Assembly (NCBI GenBank): GCA_047601185.1
Contig: JASGJS010000001.1
Location: 124,001 to 188,000, forward strand
From: JASGJS01 sp047601185
Lineage (GTDB): Bacteria > Pseudomonadota > Gammaproteobacteria > JAURND01
Direction: 5' to 3'
Length of the DNA: 64,000 nt
Positions within the stretch are counted from its first letter, which is position 1. Each line of letters opens with the position of its first letter. The notes beneath the pieces are model-generated. The model was not told where the DNA came from. It made no database searches and saw only the letters and a program-made list of their open reading frames with translations. A program made the position numbers and the translations under genes. This document shows, piece by piece, positions 1 through 8,622 of this stretch.

Positions 1-52
1 TGCGACCCCTTGCACCCCATGCAAGTGCGCTACCAAACTGCGCTACGCCCCG
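1..52 (-). tRNA. tRNA-Pro (GGG), 3' part cut by window edge
   Basis: On the minus strand, from position 52 down, the sequence begins CGGGGCGTAGCGCAGTTTGG, a typical tRNA-Pro acceptor and D-arm. It continues into a CTTGC/GCAAG anticodon stem whose loop ATGGGGT carries anticodon GGG. The variable loop, T-arm and CCA end would lie before position 1. The first ten bases of the tRNA overlap the end of the MerR gene, whose TAG stop is the TAG at tRNA positions 8-10. Confidence 0.9.
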
Positions 53-438
53 GTTGGTTGTAATTCCGTTACGATGCCTTCTAATTCCGTTAATAAATTT
101 CGTAATTTTGCCAAAGTCCCTTGAGGTTTAACAGTGCTCTGCTGTAATTGCGAACGTGCGCCCTCAATGGTAAAACCTTGTAAATACAATAAATCTTTAA
201 TTTTAACAACTAATAAAACATCTTTACGTTGATAAAAGCGCCGATTACCTTTACGTTTAACTGGTTGTAGTTGGAAAAACTCTTGCTCCCAAAACCGTAA
301 CACGTGCGGCTTTAAGTCACAAAGCTTGGCGACTTCACCAATATTAAAATACAACTTGTTCGGAATCGAAACAGTTTCTGGGTTTTGCCTGTTAACTGCT
401 GGGCAATTCCTCAGGTTCTTCCCTGGATTGTCTTGCAT
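43..438 (-). CDS. MerR-family transcriptional regulator downstream of ihfA
   Basis: A 131-residue protein with a MerR-type winged helix-turn-helix at about residues 28-95 (YFNIGEVAKLCDLKPHVLRFWEQEF, then RRFYQRKDV) and a short C-terminal helix likely to dimerise. There is no cysteine-rich effector pocket, so it is not recognisably a metal sensor. Gammaproteobacteria often carry such a MerR gene directly after ihfA, and its target is unknown. Its start overlaps the end of ihfA by 47 bases, implying co-transcription. The stop codon lies inside the tRNA-Pro. The N-terminal 25 residues are poorly conserved in type, so a slightly later start is possible. Confidence 0.85.
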   Translation of the reverse strand: MQDNPGKNLRNCPAVNRQNPETVSIPNKLYFNIGEVAKLCDLKPHVLRFWEQEFFQLQPVKRKGNRRFYQRKDVLLVVKIKDLLYLQGFTIEGARSQLQQSTVKPQGTLAKLRNLLTELEGIVTELQPTGA

Positions 439-718
439 AGGTGCCTACCTTGGCTTTAAGTTTTTCCCCCGCCTTAAAAGTCACCACGGTTCTGGGAGAA
501 ATAGTGGCTTCCTCACCAGTTCTAGGATTCCTTCCAGGACGTTCCCCTTTCTTTCGCAAGCTAAACACACCAAAACCTGATAATTTAACTTCCTCTCCTT
601 GTTGTAACACTTCACTGATTTCAGTAAAAAGCGATTCCACCACATCTTTGGCTTCGCGCTTATTAATGCCAAGCGTTTTATGCAAATGCTCGACCAATTC
701 CGCTTTTGTCAGTGCCAT
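392..718 (-). CDS. ihfA: Integration host factor subunit alpha
   Basis: A 108-residue HU/IHF-family DNA-bending protein. It shows the family's KAELVEHL start, the GFGVFSLRKKGERPGRNPRTGE segment that forms the DNA-intercalating beta arm (with the conserved Pro at its tip), and the closing VVTFKAGEKLK strand. It forms a heterodimer with IHF-beta and bends DNA by about 160-180 degrees in replication, recombination and transcription. The acidic tail after residue 95 is a few residues longer than in E. coli. It follows pheT by four bases, the classic pheST-ihfA arrangement. Confidence 0.95.
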   Translation of the reverse strand: MALTKAELVEHLHKTLGINKREAKDVVESLFTEISEVLQQGEEVKLSGFGVFSLRKKGERPGRNPRTGEEATISPRTVVTFKAGEKLKAKVGTYARQSREEPEELPSS

Positions 719-722
719 TGAG

Positions 723-3119
723 CTAAGCCCTCAAGTGTACTTGATAATTCTGAGCGAGTGTGGCAATGATCCTTTCGATTGCGACCTCAACTTCCTGATC
801 CACTAGAGTTCTTGATGCTAACTGAAACGTCAAGCCCAACGCAAGGCTTTTTTTATTTTTTTCAATTCCTGGTCCTCGGTAAACATCAAACAGTTGTAAG
901 CTGTGTAACAACTCCCCCGCAGTTTGCACGATGGTATCGTAAACGGCTTGATAAACAATGGCTTCATCCATCACTAAGGCTAAATCGCGACGGATGGACG
1001 GGAACTTCGATGGCGTTCGATACTCGGGCATTTCGGCGTGCGCTGTCGCTGCTAAATCCAGTTCAAACAGATAAACTGGCATCACGAATCCAAGTTTTTG
1101 TTGTAATTCTGGATGTAATCGGCCGACCCATCCTAACGGTTGTTGGGTAGCACGATAGCGCAGTTGCGCGGATTGTCCGGGATGCAACGCGGGATGTAAT
1201 GTGGCAGCGCTCCATTCAATATGCTGTGCTTGGCCGTTAAATTCCAATAACGCTTCAACATCGCCTTTCAGATCAAAAAAATCTACGGCTCGCTTAGGCA
1301 AACCCCATTGTTCAGTCGCGGCATGACCGAGACTGATGCCCGCCAATCGTGGGATTTGATGCGGCGCTGTTGAATCGGCTGTTGGGATAAAACAGACACC
1401 GGTTTCAAATAAACGCATTTGTGATTGCTGTCGATGCAAATTGAATAAAGCGGATTGAAGGAGCCCAGGCCATAGACTGGTACGCATCACAGACAACTCA
1501 GCTGAAATCGGATTTTTCAGCACTAAACCGGGTTGTTCTGGCGAAATCGCCTGCGCTAAATGCGGCGCAACAAAACTATAATTAATCGCTTCCGAATAAC
1601 CGCGATCTAACCAAAAGGCGCGCATCCGTTCAGAACTGAGCGTCTGTTCAGATACGACCGGCATTTGTAAAGGCGCAGATAAATGCGTGGCAGGGATTTG
1701 ATTATACCCATAGACTCGCGCTAATTCTTCGATGAGATCGATTTCGGATTTTAGATCAAAACGGTAAGCAGGCGGCGTCACTTCCCATCCTGCTGCATTA
1801 TCTGCCACCGTCATTTGCAAACGTTGCTGTAAAATATTTTTGACTACTGCATCGGTTAGTTCGATCCCTAAAATGCGTTTAATTCTCGCGCGTCGTAACA
1901 CTATTTTTTGCGGTGCTGGAAAAGTGTTTGAATCGACTAATTTCACCCCTTCACTGGCTTCACCGCCGACAATGTCGAGCAACAGTGCTGTGGCTCTTTC
2001 TAAAGCCACTGCTGCCAGTTGTGGATCTACCCCGCGTTCAAAACGATGCGCTGCATCACTTTGCAGTGATAATCGTCTCACGGTAGGTGAAATCACTTCC
2101 GGCGTAAAAAAAGCGCTTTCGAGAAATAAGTCCGTCGTTGTTGCGGTCACAGCCGATTGAGCGCCGCCCATAATGCCAGCTAAGGCGAGAGGCTGGCTGT
2201 TATCCGCAATCACTAAATCGGTGTCTTGGCAGGTAATGGTTTTACCGTCTAATAACGTGATCGTTTCTGAAGGTTTGGCAGTGCGAATTTGAATGGCGGA
2301 ATCAATTTTGGATAAATCAAATGCATGTAAAGGTTGTCCCAATTCCAGCATCACATAATTGGTGACATCGACCACTGGATGCACACTACGCAACCCACAG
2401 CGTTGCAAACGTTCTGTTAACCACAACGGCGTTGCTGCATCGGTGCGAATCTGCCGAATCACTCGACCGGTATAATGCGGGCAACCTGCAGGGCTGTTGA
2501 GCGTGACGGGTAAACTGGGGAAAGTGCCTGGTACGGAAGCAATCACGGGCTCAGTCATTGCGCATTCTGTCAACGCCGCAATTTCGCGCGCTAATCCTTT
2601 GACACTGAGACAATCGCCACGATTAGGCGTGACGTTCACTTCGATTACTGTATCGGGTAATTTCAAATAGTCTTGTAATGCCGTGCCAGTCGGTGCATCA
2701 GCAGGAAGCTCTAAAATACCTTCTGAAGCGTCAGCTAACCCTAATTCTGCCGCAGAACACAACATGCCGTAAGATTCCACGCCACGAATTTTAGCTTGTT
2801 TGATTTTAAAATCGCCTGGCAATACCGCACCGATTAAAGCGACAGCGACTTTCAATTGGGGACGTACATTGTTCGCGCCACACACAATTTGCAACACTTC
2901 GTTAGGCGCAACTTGAACTTCACAGACATTTAATTTATCGGCTTGCGCATGTTTGGTGACTGTCAATACCTGACCGATTTTCACTTGAGGCGTCAACTGC
3001 GCTCCCAACGGAATGAGGGCTTCCACTTCCAAACCGGCTTGCGTTAATTGTTCGGCAATTGCTGATAAGGATAATGCGGGGTTTACCCATTCTTTTAACC
3101 ACTGTGCACTGATCTTCAT
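723..3119 (-). CDS. pheT: Phenylalanine--tRNA ligase beta subunit
   Basis: A 798-residue beta chain of the alpha2-beta2 cytosolic enzyme that charges tRNA-Phe. Visible parts in order are an EMAP-II-like OB-fold tRNA-binding domain (about residues 40-150, VGQVLTVTKHAQADKLNVC), the B3/B4 editing domain (HAFDLSKID), the B5 domain, the catalytic-like core, and a C-terminal anticodon-binding FDX-ACB domain (FPSIRRDLALVMDE to the end). Length is normal for the family. The ATG overlaps the pheS stop as ATGA, which suggests translational coupling. Confidence 0.97.
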   Translation of the reverse strand: MKISAQWLKEWVNPALSLSAIAEQLTQAGLEVEALIPLGAQLTPQVKIGQVLTVTKHAQADKLNVCEVQVAPNEVLQIVCGANNVRPQLKVAVALIGAVLPGDFKIKQAKIRGVESYGMLCSAAELGLADASEGILELPADAPTGTALQDYLKLPDTVIEVNVTPNRGDCLSVKGLAREIAALTECAMTEPVIASVPGTFPSLPVTLNSPAGCPHYTGRVIRQIRTDAATPLWLTERLQRCGLRSVHPVVDVTNYVMLELGQPLHAFDLSKIDSAIQIRTAKPSETITLLDGKTITCQDTDLVIADNSQPLALAGIMGGAQSAVTATTTDLFLESAFFTPEVISPTVRRLSLQSDAAHRFERGVDPQLAAVALERATALLLDIVGGEASEGVKLVDSNTFPAPQKIVLRRARIKRILGIELTDAVVKNILQQRLQMTVADNAAGWEVTPPAYRFDLKSEIDLIEELARVYGYNQIPATHLSAPLQMPVVSEQTLSSERMRAFWLDRGYSEAINYSFVAPHLAQAISPEQPGLVLKNPISAELSVMRTSLWPGLLQSALFNLHRQQSQMRLFETGVCFIPTADSTAPHQIPRLAGISLGHAATEQWGLPKRAVDFFDLKGDVEALLEFNGQAQHIEWSAATLHPALHPGQSAQLRYRATQQPLGWVGRLHPELQQKLGFVMPVYLFELDLAATAHAEMPEYRTPSKFPSIRRDLALVMDEAIVYQAVYDTIVQTAGELLHSLQLFDVYRGPGIEKNKKSLALGLTFQLASRTLVDQEVEVAIERIIATLAQNYQVHLRA

Positions 3120-4150
3120 AAAGAACTCGGCCTTAAAAAACGTAGATCATTTTCGAATAGTTTTCGCAGATCATCGATGCCGTAGCGCAACATCGCTAAA
3201 CGATCAATGCCAATTCCAAAGGCAAATCCGCTATAGCGTTCAGGGTCGATATTGCACATGCTTAACACATTGGGATGAACCATACCTGCGCCCAATACTT
3301 CAATCCAACCACTATGGCTACATAAGCGGCAACCCTGCCCTTGACACAAGACGCAAGCGATATCGGCTTCAGCAGAAGGTTCTGTAAAAGGAAAATAAGA
3401 GGCACGAAAACGAAAATCGAGTTCTCGTTCAAATAATCGATTTAAAAAATCTTGCAACATGCCTTTGAGATCAGCAAACGTGCAATGCTCATCGACCACT
3501 AATCCTTCCAACTGATGAAACATCGGCGTATGCGTTTGATCTGAATCACAACGATATACGCGACCCGGTGTAATAATCCGCAAAGGCGGCTGGCTTTGCT
3601 CCATCACGCGAATTTGCACTGAAGAAGTATGGGTGCGCAATAATAATCCGTTCTCAAAATAAAACGTATCGTGCATGGCGCGTGCAGGGTGATATTGCGG
3701 AAAGTTTAAGGCTTCAAAGTTATGATAATCATCTTCAATTTCAGGGCCTTCTGCAATGCTGAATCCTTCCGCGATAAAAAGTTGTTCGATACGCTGGCGG
3801 ATGCGATTGACTGGATGCGCACTGCCCGGTTCAATGGCCTGGCGTCCGGGTAATGTCACATCTAACGTTTCAGTTTTTAGTTGTTCAGCTAAGGCCAATT
3901 GTTGGAGATGGGCTTGATGCTGCTCGAATAATGCAATGCAAGTATTTTTAGCACGATTGATGATTTGACCGGCTTGAGCTTTTTCGGGCCCTGATAAAGT
4001 CGCCAGTTGCTTGAGGAGCTCGGTGATTTGGCCTTTTTTCCCCAGATATTGGCTGCGAAGTGTTTCTAAAGCCGTAAAATCTTGCGTGGTTGTCAAGGAT
4101 TGATTCAGTGCTTCCAGTAACTGCGAAATTTGTTGTTCAATAGTTGTCAT
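3116..4150 (-). CDS. pheS: Phenylalanine--tRNA ligase alpha subunit
   Basis: A 344-residue class II aminoacyl-tRNA synthetase catalytic chain. It has the N-terminal coiled coil (residues 1-85), motif 2 and 3 regions, and the family segments HPARAMHDTFYF and GFAFGIGIDRLAML (motif 3). It forms phenylalanyl-adenylate with ATP and works with PheT. A CxxC pair, CVLCQGQGCRLC, is present as in many PheS proteins. Its ATG overlaps the stop of the upstream Pro-rich gene by four bases (ATGA), so pheS translation may depend on that gene. No pheM-like leader peptide with Phe runs was seen just upstream. Confidence 0.97.
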   Translation of the reverse strand: MTTIEQQISQLLEALNQSLTTTQDFTALETLRSQYLGKKGQITELLKQLATLSGPEKAQAGQIINRAKNTCIALFEQHQAHLQQLALAEQLKTETLDVTLPGRQAIEPGSAHPVNRIRQRIEQLFIAEGFSIAEGPEIEDDYHNFEALNFPQYHPARAMHDTFYFENGLLLRTHTSSVQIRVMEQSQPPLRIITPGRVYRCDSDQTHTPMFHQLEGLVVDEHCTFADLKGMLQDFLNRLFERELDFRFRASYFPFTEPSAEADIACVLCQGQGCRLCSHSGWIEVLGAGMVHPNVLSMCNIDPERYSGFAFGIGIDRLAMLRYGIDDLRKLFENDLRFLRPSSL

Positions 4151-5238
4151 ATAGATTGTAAAGAGAGCAGCTCCACCTGTTTTAAATCGCCTTCTAATGT
4201 AAAATCATATCCAATGTTAGCATGCCCAATCAACTGGCAGGTACTACAACCATTCAACACTTTGAAACGAAACGTGAGACGAACGCCCTGCCCGTCTGGT
4301 AAAACCTCTTGTTGCGGCAGCCCTTCAATTAACGACCACAACTGGGCTTGAGGATATTGTTCCGCTAGTTTGGGATAGGCAACATCTTGTTTGATATTGA
4401 TCGCTCGCGCTTCAGGTCCAGAAGCAATATTCACCAGATTGCCGTTAGAACCAATCGCATAATAATCTCCGGGAAAATTGATACCCCAACGTCGTACCCG
4501 AATTAAATCCAACTTAGCCGGGCCGTAGCGTTGAATGACATCGATATCATCTTTAGGACCAAAGTCTGTCAATGCCACAAAGCTTAAAAATTGCTGACAG
4601 GTGGCGGTGATGACGGGTGTGCTCAGACAGAGGCGGTAACGGTTGGCATCGACGGCGTTATAACACATGGTGCGGATAAGTTTTTGACAACGGTTAAAGG
4701 TTGAACTGTTAATGCCACCACTTAAAGCAACGTTGGTGGGGGTGGCGGTGGGGTTGACCACTTGTTCAGCTGAAGCGGGGGTTTCTAAAGTTGATGCGGA
4801 AGGCGTTGTATTGGGTACAACGCCGGGTACAGTGGCAACAGGTTGTAATTGCGGTGCGCGAGGGGGCGTAGGCAATGTCTGAGGCGGCGAAGGGGCAATG
4901 GTTTGCGCTAAGGCATTGTCTAAAACCATTTCAGCCGGGGGTGCAGTGTCTTGCACGGGCGGCATGTTGATCGGTCCTGGAGGCGGTTGATCTGCGGGGG
5001 GGCTATTGTCTATTGGCTGTTGGGGTGGATTGTTGGCTGGCGTGACGTCAGGGGCTGCGGGAGGCGTGGTGTTAGGTGCTGCACTGGCACTGTTATCATC
5101 TGCGGTGACGAATTGTTGGGTCGGGATTTGCGTGAGATTAGATAAGGGGTTGATGCTGGAGTCTTGTTGAGCGAAAGCGTATGGTTGGAAAATACCTAGC
5201 AAAATTGTGACACTTAGCCAGTGGATGAATCGTTTCAT
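4147..5238 (-). CDS. Exported proline-rich protein of unknown function
   Basis: 363 residues from the ATG at 5238, chosen because it starts a good signal peptide (MKRFIHWLSVTILLGIF..AFAQQ) and is preceded by AGGGGG. A 21-residue upstream extension is possible but less likely. Residues about 30-175 are a low-complexity Pro/Ala/Gln/Thr linker. Residues about 180-363 form a globular domain with several cysteines (CQKLIRTMC, CLSTPVITATC, CSTC). I do not recognise the family. It sits between rplT and pheS, where most gammaproteobacteria have nothing or a short leader, and it is coupled to pheS by an ATGA overlap. A periplasmic or envelope role is inferred from the signal peptide only. Confidence 0.75.
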   Translation of the reverse strand: MKRFIHWLSVTILLGIFQPYAFAQQDSSINPLSNLTQIPTQQFVTADDNSASAAPNTTPPAAPDVTPANNPPQQPIDNSPPADQPPPGPINMPPVQDTAPPAEMVLDNALAQTIAPSPPQTLPTPPRAPQLQPVATVPGVVPNTTPSASTLETPASAEQVVNPTATPTNVALSGGINSSTFNRCQKLIRTMCYNAVDANRYRLCLSTPVITATCQQFLSFVALTDFGPKDDIDVIQRYGPAKLDLIRVRRWGINFPGDYYAIGSNGNLVNIASGPEARAINIKQDVAYPKLAEQYPQAQLWSLIEGLPQQEVLPDGQGVRLTFRFKVLNGCSTCQLIGHANIGYDFTLEGDLKQVELLSLQSI

Positions 5239-5266
5239 GTTAATCCCCCTCATCCGCCTATCGGCA

Positions 5267-5290
5267 CCTTCTCCCACGGAGGGGAGAAGG
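5267..5290 (-). promoter_or_regulatory. Hairpin between rplT and the Pro-rich gene
   Basis: CCTTCTCCC and GGGAGAAGG form a nine-base-pair stem with a six-base loop, in the 95 bases between the rplT stop and the next start. No T-run follows on the minus strand, so it is not a clear intrinsic terminator. It could be an mRNA processing or attenuation structure, or a REP-like repeat. Confidence 0.4.
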
Positions 5291-5333
5291 CACCACATCA
5301 AACTTCAAGCGTTTCTCAAGCTTAAGCAGAAGG

Positions 5334-5690
5334 CTAACCTAATGCGACTTTAGCTTGCTCGGCAATTGCAGCAAAAGCTGGCTTGTCGAAAATCGCCAAA
5401 TCTGATAATACTTTACGGTCAATCGCTACCGCTGCTTTTTTCAATCCTGCCATTAACTGACTATAAGATAATCCCAATTCGCGGGCAGCTGCGTTAATGC
5501 GCACGATCCACAATGCGCGAAATTGCCGTTTGCGTTGACGGCGGTCACGATAGGCATATTGCGCAGCTTTGATCACCGATTGCTTAGCGACGCGATAGAC
5601 TCGACTTCTCGCGCCATAATAGCCCTTGGCAAGCTTTAAAACTTTTTTATGACGGGCTCTGGCTTGGACCCCACGTTTAACTCTTGGCAT
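5334..5690 (-). CDS. rplT: 50S ribosomal protein L20
   Basis: 118 residues, matching the family throughout: a basic N-terminal helix (MPRVKRGVQARARHKKVLKLAKGY) and a globular C-terminus (RELGLSYSQLMAGLKKA). L20 binds 23S rRNA domain I early in large-subunit assembly. In E. coli it also represses its own operon by binding the rpmI leader. It lies 17 bases after rpmI in the standard infC-rpmI-rplT order. Confidence 0.98.
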   Translation of the reverse strand: MPRVKRGVQARARHKKVLKLAKGYYGARSRVYRVAKQSVIKAAQYAYRDRRQRKRQFRALWIVRINAAARELGLSYSQLMAGLKKAAVAIDRKVLSDLAIFDKPAFAAIAEQAKVALG

Positions 5691-5707
5691 GTCAATTCCT
5701 CATTCAA

Positions 5708-5905
5708 CTACATGATATTTAATAATCGTTTTACCCCTAACAAATCACTTTCATTCACTAAGGTGCAGCCTCGTAAATGGCGTTTACGCTTCATTCTTTT
5801 TTTGGTCAAGATATGATTGCGATTTGCAGCGCGATGTTTTAATCCCCCTTTCGCGGTGGGTTTAAAGCGCTTTGCCGCACCTCGATTGGTCTTTAATTTA
5901 GGCAT
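5708..5905 (-). CDS. rpmI: 50S ribosomal protein L35
   Basis: 65 residues, highly basic, with the family's MPKLKTNRGAAKRFK start and the NRNHILTKKRMKRKRHLRG core. It is a late-assembling protein of the large subunit. In E. coli, rpmI translation is the point where L20 exerts feedback control. Here the infC-rpmI gap is 198 bases, long enough to hold such a leader structure. Confidence 0.98.
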   Translation of the reverse strand: MPKLKTNRGAAKRFKPTAKGGLKHRAANRNHILTKKRMKRKRHLRGCTLVNESDLLGVKRLLNIM

Positions 5906-5989
5906 TATTTTACTCCACTAATAAAATTTATTCATTATACGGCACAACTTTAAACAGGCCAAAACGGACAGATTTTAGCTCAGTTTGAT

Positions 5990-6054
5990 GCTAAAAATAT
6001 CTGAAAAAGCGCAGTGTACGTTGTAGTACATGAGCATTTTGAAGATATTTTTAG
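5990..6054. repeat. Imperfect inverted repeat in the infC-rpmI gap
   Basis: GCTAAAAATATCT at the left and AGATATTTTTAGC at the right bracket about 40 bases that also contain facing GTGTAC/GTAC halves. The structure lies between infC and rpmI, where E. coli has its L20-binding leader. It could be a regulatory mRNA structure or a short repeat element; I cannot decide between them from sequence alone. Confidence 0.5.
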
Positions 6055-6103
6055 CGAGAAATGAGCAAAATATGTTCGTTGCATCCACTGGCTATATCAT
6101 ATC

Positions 6104-6613
6104 TTATTTCTTTTTCGGTCCAATAATCATGGCCATTTGCTTCCCTTCCAATTTAGGCCGTTGTTCTACAACAGCATCTTTTAGGTCATTTTCGACTCTT
6201 TTTAATAATTCCATTCCCAGATTCTGATAAGCGATTTCTCGCCCTCTGAAGCGAATCGTAAACTTAACTTTATCACCCTCTTCCAAAAATTGGGATGCTT
6301 TACGTATCTTGATCTGATAATCACCCACATCAGTGCTGGTACGCATTTTGATTTCTTTGGTTTGGACTTGTCGATGCTTCTTTTGATGTTGTAATTTTTT
6401 GCTTTGTTCGAAGCGGTATTTGCCGTAGTCCATCACACGACACACCGGAGGTTCGGCTTGAGGCGCAATCTCAACCAAATCTAGCCCTGCATCATCGGCA
6501 ACTTGTAATGCCTGTTTTATTTTAACAGCACCCATCTTTTCGCCATCTGCACCAATCAAAAAGACTTCTGGAGCGGTGATACCCTCATTCACACGAGTTT
6601 TTTTAACGCTAAT
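6104..6613 (-). CDS. infC: Translation initiation factor IF-3 (AUU start)
   Basis: 169 residues if started at the ATT at 6613-6611. IF-3 binds the 30S subunit, prevents 50S joining and proofreads the start codon. The N-domain (ITAPEVFLIGADGEKMGAV), the linker (PPVCRVMDYGKYRFE) and the C-domain (FLEEGDKVKFTIRFRGREIAY) are all present. The ATT is preceded by GGAGG with an eight-base spacing and gives an in-frame ISVKKTR extension before the first GTG at 6592, which has no comparable ribosome site. An AUU start is the known autoregulatory feature of infC: IF-3 discriminates against it. The start lies only two bases beyond the thrS stop. Confidence 0.95.
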   Translation of the reverse strand: MSVKKTRVNEGITAPEVFLIGADGEKMGAVKIKQALQVADDAGLDLVEIAPQAEPPVCRVMDYGKYRFEQSKKLQHQKKHRQVQTKEIKMRTSTDVGDYQIKIRKASQFLEEGDKVKFTIRFRGREIAYQNLGMELLKRVENDLKDAVVEQRPKLEGKQMAMIIGPKKK

Positions 6614-6615
6614 GT

Positions 6616-8523
6616 TTACTTCCTCCGTTCAATTTCATCTTGCAATTTTTCCACGAATGCCGCCAAGGACATTTCGCCTAAGTCTAAGCCAGTTTGAGTT
6701 CGCACCGCAACCGTATTTTGCGCTAATTCGCGTTCACCCAGAATCACCTGGTAAGGAATATGCTTTAAAGCATGCTCCCGGATTTTAAAGCCTATTTTCT
6801 CATTTCTCAAGTCAGTCGTCACCTTAAGCTGCGCTTTTTTCAAAACTGCTGCGACCGAATTGACATAATCTTGCTGGGCATCAGTAATATTCATGACTAC
6901 TACTTGCATAGGGGCTAGCCATAAGGGTAACCGTCCGGCATAGTGTTCTAACAAAATGCCGATAAACCGTTCAAAGGTGCCAATCACGGCGCGGTGCAGC
7001 ATAACGGGGGGCTTTTTGCTGCTATCATCCGCAATATAGCTGGCGCCCAAGCGCTCGGGCATCGAAAAATCCACTTGCAAGGTGCCACACTGCCAGACGC
7101 GGTTTAAGCAATCTTTTAAATGAAATTCCACTTTAGGGCCATAAAAAGCCCCTTCTCCAGGTTGGATTTCCCAACTGACGCCGCTGGCATTCAATACGGT
7201 TTCTAAGGCTTTTTCCGCCTTATCCCAAACTTCATCACTGCCAATCCGTTTTTCAGGACGGGTCGACAATTTCACAATGATATCATCAAATCCAAAATCG
7301 GCATAAACAGCTTGTAATTGTTGGATGAATTGCGCAGATTCAGCCGCAATTTGTTCTTCTGTACAAAAAATATGGCCGTCGTCTTGGACAAAATTTCTCA
7401 CCCGCATCAGCCCATGCAAGCTGCCCGAGGGTTCATTGCGGTGACAAGAGCCAAATTCAGCCAGGCGCAAGGGCAAATCGCGATAGCTGCGCAACCCCTG
7501 TTTAAAGACTTGAACGTGGCAGGGGCAGTTCATTGGTTTGACGGCATATTGACGAGACTCGGATTCGGAATAAAACATGTCATCCCCGAATTTTTCCCAG
7601 TGCCCAGATTTTTCCCATAAACTGCGATCTAATAACTGCGGCGTACGAATTTCTTGGTAGCCATTAACCTGGAGTTTTTCGCGTAAATAATGCTCAATGG
7701 TCTGGTAAATCCTCCAGCCATCGGGATGCCAGAACACCATACCGGGCGCTTCTTCTTGAAAATGGAATAGGTCTAATTTCTTGGCAATTTTGCGGTGATC
7801 GCGCTTTTCGGCCTCTTCTAATTGCTGTAAATAGGCTTGTAAAGCGGCTTTATCTGCCCAAGCCGTGCCGTAAATACGCTGCAGCATGGCATTTTTGGCA
7901 TCGCCGCGCCAATAAGCGCCTGCTAATTTAGTTAATTTGAAGGCTTTTAAGAAGCTGGTATTGGGAACGTGAGGACCGCGGCATAAATCCACAAAGTCGT
8001 CTTGTTGATATAAGCTGAGCTGCTCTCCTTCCGGAATATCCTCAATGATTTGGGCTTTGTATTGCTCGCCCATACCCCGAAATAGCGCAATTGCCGCCGA
8101 TCTGTCGATTTCTTGACGGGTTACCGTGAGGCTTTTTTGCGCCAATTCTTTCATGCGCTGTTCGATTTTAGTCAGATCTTCGGGCGTAAAGGGTTTAGAA
8201 TACGCAAAATCATAATAAAAACCGTCTTCAATGACGGGACCAATGGTCACTTGGGCTTCTGGAAAGAGTTGCTTGACGGCATGGGCCAATAAATGCGCGG
8301 TGGAATGGCGGATGATCTCTAAACCTTCTGGATCTTTGGCGGTGATGATGCTAAGGCTGGCGTCTTGATCGATGAGATAAGCCGTATCCACCAATTTTCC
8401 CGCAACTTTACCCCCGACAGCAGCCTTGGCTAGGCCTGGGCTGATGGTAGCCGCGACTTCAGCCACGGTGATAGGGTTGGGGAAAGTCTTTTGCTGACCA
8501 TCCGGAAGGGTAATGATTGGCAT
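6616..8523 (-). CDS. thrS: Threonine--tRNA ligase
   Basis: 635 residues from the ATG at 8523 (MPIITLPDGQQKTFPN), preceded by AGGA. The frame stays open for 39 more codons, but these run into an intergenic repeat and are not ThrRS-like. Domains are an N-terminal TGS domain (1-60), the editing domain with the HxxxH-type STAHLLAHA motif (about 75-90), the class II catalytic core (CPCHVQVFK, RNEPSGSLHGLMRVRNF) and the C-terminal anticodon-binding domain. It charges tRNA-Thr and hydrolyses Ser-tRNA-Thr. It is first in the thrS-infC-rpmI-rplT operon, as in E. coli. Confidence 0.97.
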   Translation of the reverse strand: MPIITLPDGQQKTFPNPITVAEVAATISPGLAKAAVGGKVAGKLVDTAYLIDQDASLSIITAKDPEGLEIIRHSTAHLLAHAVKQLFPEAQVTIGPVIEDGFYYDFAYSKPFTPEDLTKIEQRMKELAQKSLTVTRQEIDRSAAIALFRGMGEQYKAQIIEDIPEGEQLSLYQQDDFVDLCRGPHVPNTSFLKAFKLTKLAGAYWRGDAKNAMLQRIYGTAWADKAALQAYLQQLEEAEKRDHRKIAKKLDLFHFQEEAPGMVFWHPDGWRIYQTIEHYLREKLQVNGYQEIRTPQLLDRSLWEKSGHWEKFGDDMFYSESESRQYAVKPMNCPCHVQVFKQGLRSYRDLPLRLAEFGSCHRNEPSGSLHGLMRVRNFVQDDGHIFCTEEQIAAESAQFIQQLQAVYADFGFDDIIVKLSTRPEKRIGSDEVWDKAEKALETVLNASGVSWEIQPGEGAFYGPKVEFHLKDCLNRVWQCGTLQVDFSMPERLGASYIADDSSKKPPVMLHRAVIGTFERFIGILLEHYAGRLPLWLAPMQVVVMNITDAQQDYVNSVAAVLKKAQLKVTTDLRNEKIGFKIREHALKHIPYQVILGERELAQNTVAVRTQTGLDLGEMSLAAFVEKLQDEIERRK

Positions 8524-8594
8524 ACCGCTTGTCCTGTTGTTATCGGTAAAACCGTGAATCTTACAGAAAAGGGGGGATAAAAGCAATATTAAAA

Positions 8595-8622
8595 GCAGCG
8601 GGCAAGCTGCCCGCGCTCCCAA
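8595..8622. repeat. Solo end of the REPIN-like repeat family
   Basis: GCAGCGGGCAAGCTGCCCGCGCTCCCA is one terminal hairpin of the family described at 11955-12120, here without a partner end nearby. It lies in the untranslated region about 75 bases upstream of thrS. Confidence 0.8.
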
